A stretch of DNA of 5,598 bases, taken from assembly GCA_012523535.1 (NCBI GenBank), contig JAAYII010000347.1, forward strand, positions 1 through 5,598, in the 5' to 3' direction. Made by a program: the position numbers and the translations under genes. Below are positions 5,223 through 5,598 of the stretch, one piece after another. This stretch comes from Peptococcaceae bacterium. Its GTDB lineage: Bacteria; Bacillota; Desulfitobacteriia; Desulfitobacteriales; Syntrophobotulaceae. Each line of letters opens with the position of its first letter. The first letter of the stretch is position 1. Under the pieces are notes generated by a model. It had not been told where the DNA came from and did not search any database. It saw nothing but the letters and a program-made list of their open reading frames with translations.

Positions 5223-5504
5223 ATGGTAAAATCTAATTGGAATAGATTTTCCAGAAAGGCAGTTAGGCATGAGAAAAAGTATTTTGCAAAATTGGCAGGG
5301 ATGTTCGGAATCGGTTTCCTGATTTTGGTTAGTATTAATTATTTTGTGCAAATTAGCACAGTCAGAATGCAAATCGCAATGGGCCAAACAAGTGGGCTTG
5401 AGCAGTTCATTCAGGCTAACCCGATTTCGGTAATGGCGGCAATCAAATTAAAAGAGTGCTTGAGAGGCCGACGTCCTGTCGGCCTTTGCATCAATGCGAG
5501 ATAG
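5223..5504 (+). CDS. Small single-helix membrane protein, hypothetical
   Basis: This is a 93-residue frame. ATG 5223 follows AAGGA (5213-5217) by 5 nt, a modest but well-placed binding site. The same frame extends upstream to 5130, but that part runs through the GC-rich hairpin element and has no binding site. A basic N-terminus (KSNWNRFSRKAVRHEKK) leads into one membrane segment at about 22-45 (LAGMFGIGFLILVSINYF), so an N-in anchor is expected. The rest is polar: TVRMQIAMGQTSGLEQ, then QANPISVMAAIKLKE. The last codons (RGRRPVGL) lie in a strong hairpin at 5465-5485, so the natural C-terminus may have been shorter or replaced. An 8-bp inverted repeat (5228-5250) covers codons 2-10. I do not recognise a family. 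Confidence 0.45.
   Translation: MVKSNWNRFSRKAVRHEKKYFAKLAGMFGIGFLILVSINYFVQISTVRMQIAMGQTSGLEQFIQANPISVMAAIKLKECLRGRRPVGLCINAR
5228..5250. promoter_or_regulatory. Perfect 8-bp inverted repeat over the start of the small membrane-protein gene
   Basis: AAAATCTA (5228-5235) and TAGATTTT (5243-5250) are exact reverse complements around a 7-nt centre. The left arm overlaps TGGTAAAAT (5224-5232), which also reads as an extended -10 promoter element. It could be an operator with dyad symmetry, or an RNA hairpin masking the first codons. No regulator gene is nearby to support a choice. Confidence 0.35.
5465..5485 (+). terminator. Strong GC-rich hairpin, possible intrinsic terminator
   Basis: AGGCCGAC (5465-5472) pairs perfectly with GTCGGCCT (5478-5485) around a 5-nt loop. 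Only three T's follow (5485-5487, then GCATC), so it is a weak match to an intrinsic terminator despite the stable stem. It lies inside the last codons of the open frame ending at 5504, which is unusual and suggests that the end of that frame is not the original one. Confidence 0.4.
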
Positions 5505-5598
5505 TGATAAGAGGGGAGAGTCCAACGGAAATCAGAACCGCAACCCTTGACGCGAAATCATGGGGAAAACAACTTACCGAATTACGCTATGTTTATTC
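5504..5598 (+). CDS. Start of a gene running out of the window, possibly GNAT-like, start codon doubtful
   Basis: A frame open to the window end reads EIRTATLDAKSWGKQLTELR and onward from 5528. Many GNAT acetyltransferases begin MEIRTATLxD, so this looks like strand 1 and helix 1 of that fold, but with about 24 residues the call is weak. A purine-rich binding site (GGGGAG, 5513-5518) stands 6 nt before 5525-5527, exactly where a start codon is expected, yet the triplet is ACG. The only other start in this frame is a GTG at 5504, which has no binding site of its own. Either ATG has mutated to ACG, or the frame starts elsewhere. An ATG at 5560 in another frame (MGKTTYRITL) is also open to the end but lacks a binding site. 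Confidence 0.3.
   Translation, partial: MIRGESPTEIRTATLDAKSWGKQLTELRYVY

Noticed and set aside
5091..5387. Minus-strand open frame with several cysteines and histidines, suggestive of a zinc-binding protein
   Set aside because: The cysteines are not spaced as a recognisable zinc motif, the frame has no good start signal, and it crosses the GC-rich hairpin element and the plus-strand small protein.
5409..5434. A third copy of the GNAT-flanking element (TTCAGGCTAACCCG)
   Set aside because: It resembles the element only over a short stretch, needs gaps, lacks the AACTT block in register, and lies inside a plausible coding frame.
1..5598. CRISPR array, tRNA, rRNA, IS transposase or toxin-antitoxin pair
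   Set aside because: No regularly spaced repeats, no cloverleaf or rRNA sequence, no transposase motif, and no adjacent small gene pair with recognisable toxin or antitoxin features.

Overview
The window reads as an accessory stretch of a low-GC, probably spore-forming Firmicute of the Clostridia type. The reasons are AT-rich sequence, strong GGAGG-type ribosome binding sites, frequent TTG and GTG starts, a DUF3231-like (ferritin-like, spore-former) protein, and an acylphosphatase with the N-terminal extension seen in clostridial relatives. The genus cannot be fixed from the sequence.

Layout: 2-277 is the frame-broken C-terminal remnant of an unrecognised gene. 312-789 encodes a four-helix membrane protein interrupted by one extra T in a T7 run. 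945-1370 is a YjaB-like GNAT acetyltransferase with two related 30-nt elements tightly on either side (886-915 and 1382-1411). 1500-2018 on the minus strand is a DUF3231-like protein whose stop codon sits in a 16-bp tandem duplication. 2079-2336 is a small, perhaps truncated membrane protein that overlaps the start of an acylphosphatase gene (2315-2680). A good sigma-A-type promoter follows (2686-2714), then a tiny membrane protein (2760-3002).

From 3067 to 5086 three genes run in the same direction with gaps of 12 and 22 nt: a lipoprotein with a duplicated BamE/BLIP-like motif, an ASCH/PUA-like protein, and a SpoU (TrmH) family RNA methyltransferase. They could be one transcription unit. The methyltransferase is much richer in G+C than its neighbours, so it has a different compositional history. 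The last 500 bases hold a small GC-rich hairpin between two AT-rich 12-bp direct repeats, a one-helix small protein with an inverted repeat over its first codons, a hairpin near its end, and the start of a gene that runs out of the window and may have lost its ATG.

No phage, IS transposase, CRISPR array, tRNA or rRNA is visible. No coherent new pathway is evident. The genes look like unrelated small functions (acetylation, acyl-phosphate hydrolysis, RNA modification, envelope proteins) in a region with several broken frames. Some breaks lie in homopolymer runs, so assembly error must be separated from true gene decay. The most interesting signals are the paired element around the GNAT gene and the lipoprotein/ASCH pair.
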